Assembly (NCBI GenBank): GCA_950022295.1
Contig: OX465597.1
Span: 188,107,016-188,171,015, forward strand
From: Bromus sterilis
Taxonomy: Eukaryota; Streptophyta; Magnoliopsida; Poales; Poaceae
DNA length: 64,000 nucleotides
Direction of reading: 5' to 3'
Both the position numbers and the translations under genes were made by a program. Positions 61,669-64,000 of the stretch are shown one piece after another. Below the pieces are notes generated by a model. The model was not told the DNA's origin. It made no database searches and saw only the letters and a program-made list of their open reading frames with translations. The stretch's first letter is position 1. Each line of letters begins with the position of its first letter.

Positions 61669-64000
61669 TAACAGCTCAGTTTTCACAAAATTTAAAAAAA
61701 TTGTTTTCGGCGTGAATTGTTTGATTGTCTGATTTGTTTGCGGTGTTTGCATCCCCGATTTATCAATCGGCGATTTATTTTCCACCTCTTATCTCGTACC
61801 GGACGGAGACTGACCCTTGCCACCTCGACACTCGACCTTTGCGACACCGGGTTTCACCCGATCACCGTCGCGAAAACCGCACGAGACAAGCCGCAGCCAA
61901 CGGAACGAAAAACCCCGTTTAATAATTAAACGTGATATTTTTATAGCGCGTCGGAAAGTGTTCTCGGAACGGTTCCAGCGCTAGGTGAACGTCGCCGGTT
62001 CACCACACTGATCACGCAATTCGAAGTTTTACCCGAATCGGAGGTACTGCGAACCCCCGACGGTCAGAAACGTGAGCACCGCGCGCGCGATAGAAAACCG
62101 GGGATGTTTTTGCAAACTGCCAACCACCTGTGCTATATAAAGACCACCACACTCCCACCCCTTTCTAGGGTTTCCCTAGCACAAATTTGCAGCCACACCC
62201 CCAATTTTGCCCCCAATTTTCGCATCCCTAGCCCAGATCTGTTTGCAGCCGTTCGATCGGGAGATCGCAGGGCTCCGAAGGCGCCACGTCACCCCCTGGA
62301 GCCACCAACCGCCCCGGGCCCGATCTGGATCCCGCCTCCGTCTCCATGCCCGAGCTCCGCCCGGCCGCCGCCTTGCTCCGGCCATCACCGGCGCGCCGCA
62401 CCCCGACGAGCTCTCCTCTCCTCCCTCCTTCCTCTTCTTCCCCCTGTCCTCCTCTCTCACCCGCGCCTCCCCATCTCTCTCCTGCAGCCGCCATGGCCAT
62501 GGACGCCACCGGAGCTCCAAGCCGCGTCATGCCCCACGCCGTGCTGCCCTGGACCAGCCGCCGGTGCCAGATCCGAAGGCCGCCGCCGCCCTTGCCTCCT
62601 CGTCCGCTGCCCGGCCGTCCCGCCCTCCTCCGCCTTGCCAAGCCCGCCGGCAACTGCTGCCGCCGGTGACCCCCGTGCGAGGACGACCAGGCCAGGTCCC
62701 GTGGCGCTCGGCTGCGCTGCCACGCCCGTGGTGGGCTGCCTCCTCCACGTGGGCCGGCGCGCCCAGGAGGGCCCAGCAGCAGCAGCCCAGGCCGCCCCCT
62801 CTAGATGGGCCACGACCCAGCAAGGGTGAGCACCTTTTTTTTCTTTTTCTTATTTACTGTTGGGTCCAGTAGCCTAGTTTCGTCCCATTTAGTTTTTTTC
62901 TGCTAGTTTTTTTATTAATTTAGGCAGATTGTGTTATTTTATTGCGATGCTTATATCTTTTGACCGGTAGCTCCGATGGAGACGCTTTCTACATGAAAGT
63001 TGCTCCGTTTTGCGCGTAGATTATCAAAATGTTGCTTGTTTCCATGTTTGACTTTGTTTACATGCTTTTTACCTGCTAATTACAACTGCTTGCCACTTTA
63101 ACTGTAATTGCTATAACTTTTTAACCGTTGCTCTGTTTAAAATGTTTTTTATATGTAACTTGACTAGAATTGCATGTAGATTGTGTTTATGTTGTTATTG
63201 CTTGCTAGTAAAAATAATAAAATATTGTTTAGGCAAAACAGTACCGAATTCCATTTTTATCGTGGGGTCCGCAATAGTTTGCCATGTCTAGGATTTCACC
63301 CCACTTAAATTGACTAGATTAGATAGTTTACTTTGTGCTTCACCTCTTGCCATGTTTGAGTGCTATGCCATGCTTGAGTGAGTTGCCATGTTAACAACCT
63401 TTGTTGATCACCTGTAGCTAAACAACTTGAACCACCGTAAACGTGCGGTATCGTCGTATGTGACGAGTACTCCACTTAACCTGTTAGTAACCGCTCTCGA
63501 CGGTAGGTGCGATGTCTCGTGTGTTGCCTTCTTGTTGTTTCTTGATCGTGTTTGCCTCGAGTGCTTGCTCGTTGATTGCTTTCCAGTGTTTACTGTCTTG
63601 TGTGCTTCCGCGGGTACCTCTCGGAGACGTTGCGAGCTTGCGATCAACTACACCTTCGGAACCCGACTTATCAACACGCAAGGACTATGCATTAGTTATG
63701 ATCCATTCTATTTCAACCAGCGGTTTGCATGCTAGTATAGGTTAGGTTCGATGTTTGATCCTACCACATGTTTACAACCTCTTTCAAACCGATACAGCCA
63801 TGTCCCTTCCCAGCAAACCTTGTACTGCTATGTTACTATTGCTCGTTGCTCAGCCCCTGCTTAGTATGCATGCTTAGGATGCTACGATGTTACCCTGTTA
63901 CTCTTTGGGTTGGGATATCACATTATTATATTGTTTTTGATGATATGATTATTATAAATGTTGACTATATTCGACGAAGGATGGAAGGTCTAGGCTATCC
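61669..64000 (+). mobile_element. 5' part of another long LTR (TGTAACA type), cut by the window end
   Basis: Starts TGTAACAGCTC at 61669. TATA box CTATATAAAG at about 62131-62140, followed by CTAGGGTTTCCC at 62166. GC-rich from 62220 to 62830, then AT-rich. It matches the layout of the long LTRs at 34021 and 49259, but is a different family. The reading frames of 62104-62872 on both strands are GC artefacts. Confidence 0.7.

Noticed and set aside
62104..62872. Overlapping long frames on both strands near the window end
   Set aside because: Four or more frames are open in the same GC-rich stretch, rich in Pro/Ala/Arg. This is typical of base composition in a long LTR, not of a gene.

Overview
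This window is plant nuclear DNA, almost certainly from a large grass genome of the wheat/barley/Aegilops/rye group (Triticeae). The evidence is the type of repeats: nested LTR retrotransposons with 5-bp target-site duplications, a BARE/Angela-like copia LTR starting TGTTGGAAATATGCCC, Athila-, CRM- and long-LTR (TGTAACA...) gypsy-type elements, Stowaway MITEs, an Au-like SINE tail, Helitrons and a PIF/Harbinger transposon. I recognise only one ordinary host gene.

Layout. 1-3297 is the 3' part of a plus-strand gypsy element that carries, antisense, a broken gene for a plant B3 DNA-binding domain. It appears to sit in the end of a CACTA transposon (to 3479), itself in a copia LTR (3480-4781, continued at 38707-38859). 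That copia LTR was split by a long-LTR element without recognisable genes (4782-38706, TSD AGAGG). Its 5' LTR was split by a minus-strand non-autonomous gypsy (5335-29000). Inside that lie an Athila-like element (7537-14809, TSD GTTGG, with a rearrangement) and a solo long LTR (15029-26827, TSD TCAAG). The solo LTR was in turn split by an intact, very young CRM-lineage element (15051-22767, TSD GGTAC). The deepest path is five elements. A small Helitron (34255-34775) sits in the 3' LTR of the long-LTR element.

Right of this nest, a second complete CRM-like element (39105-46368, minus strand, TSD GATCT) with a frameshifted gag lies about 0.5 kb upstream of the only host gene. That gene has two coding exons (46900-47029 and 58164-58474) for a 146-residue putative single-pass membrane protein of unknown function. 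Its single intron is 11.1 kb and holds MITEs, a Helitron end, a solo LTR (49259-53019, TSD TAGCA), a SINE tail, large direct and inverted repeats, and a PIF/Harbinger element (55840-57910, TSD TTA) with an intact DDE transposase core. Downstream are an unassigned stretch, an Athila-like remnant (about 59567-61668) and the start of another long LTR (61669 to the window end).

The genes do not form a pathway. The CRM polyprotein (gag, protease, RT, RNase H, integrase) supplies its own transposition. The LTR-only elements lack enzymes and must have been moved by partners elsewhere. Boundaries supported by matching TSDs and by PBS/PPT sequences are firm; family names are inferred from remembered hallmarks and were not checked against a database.
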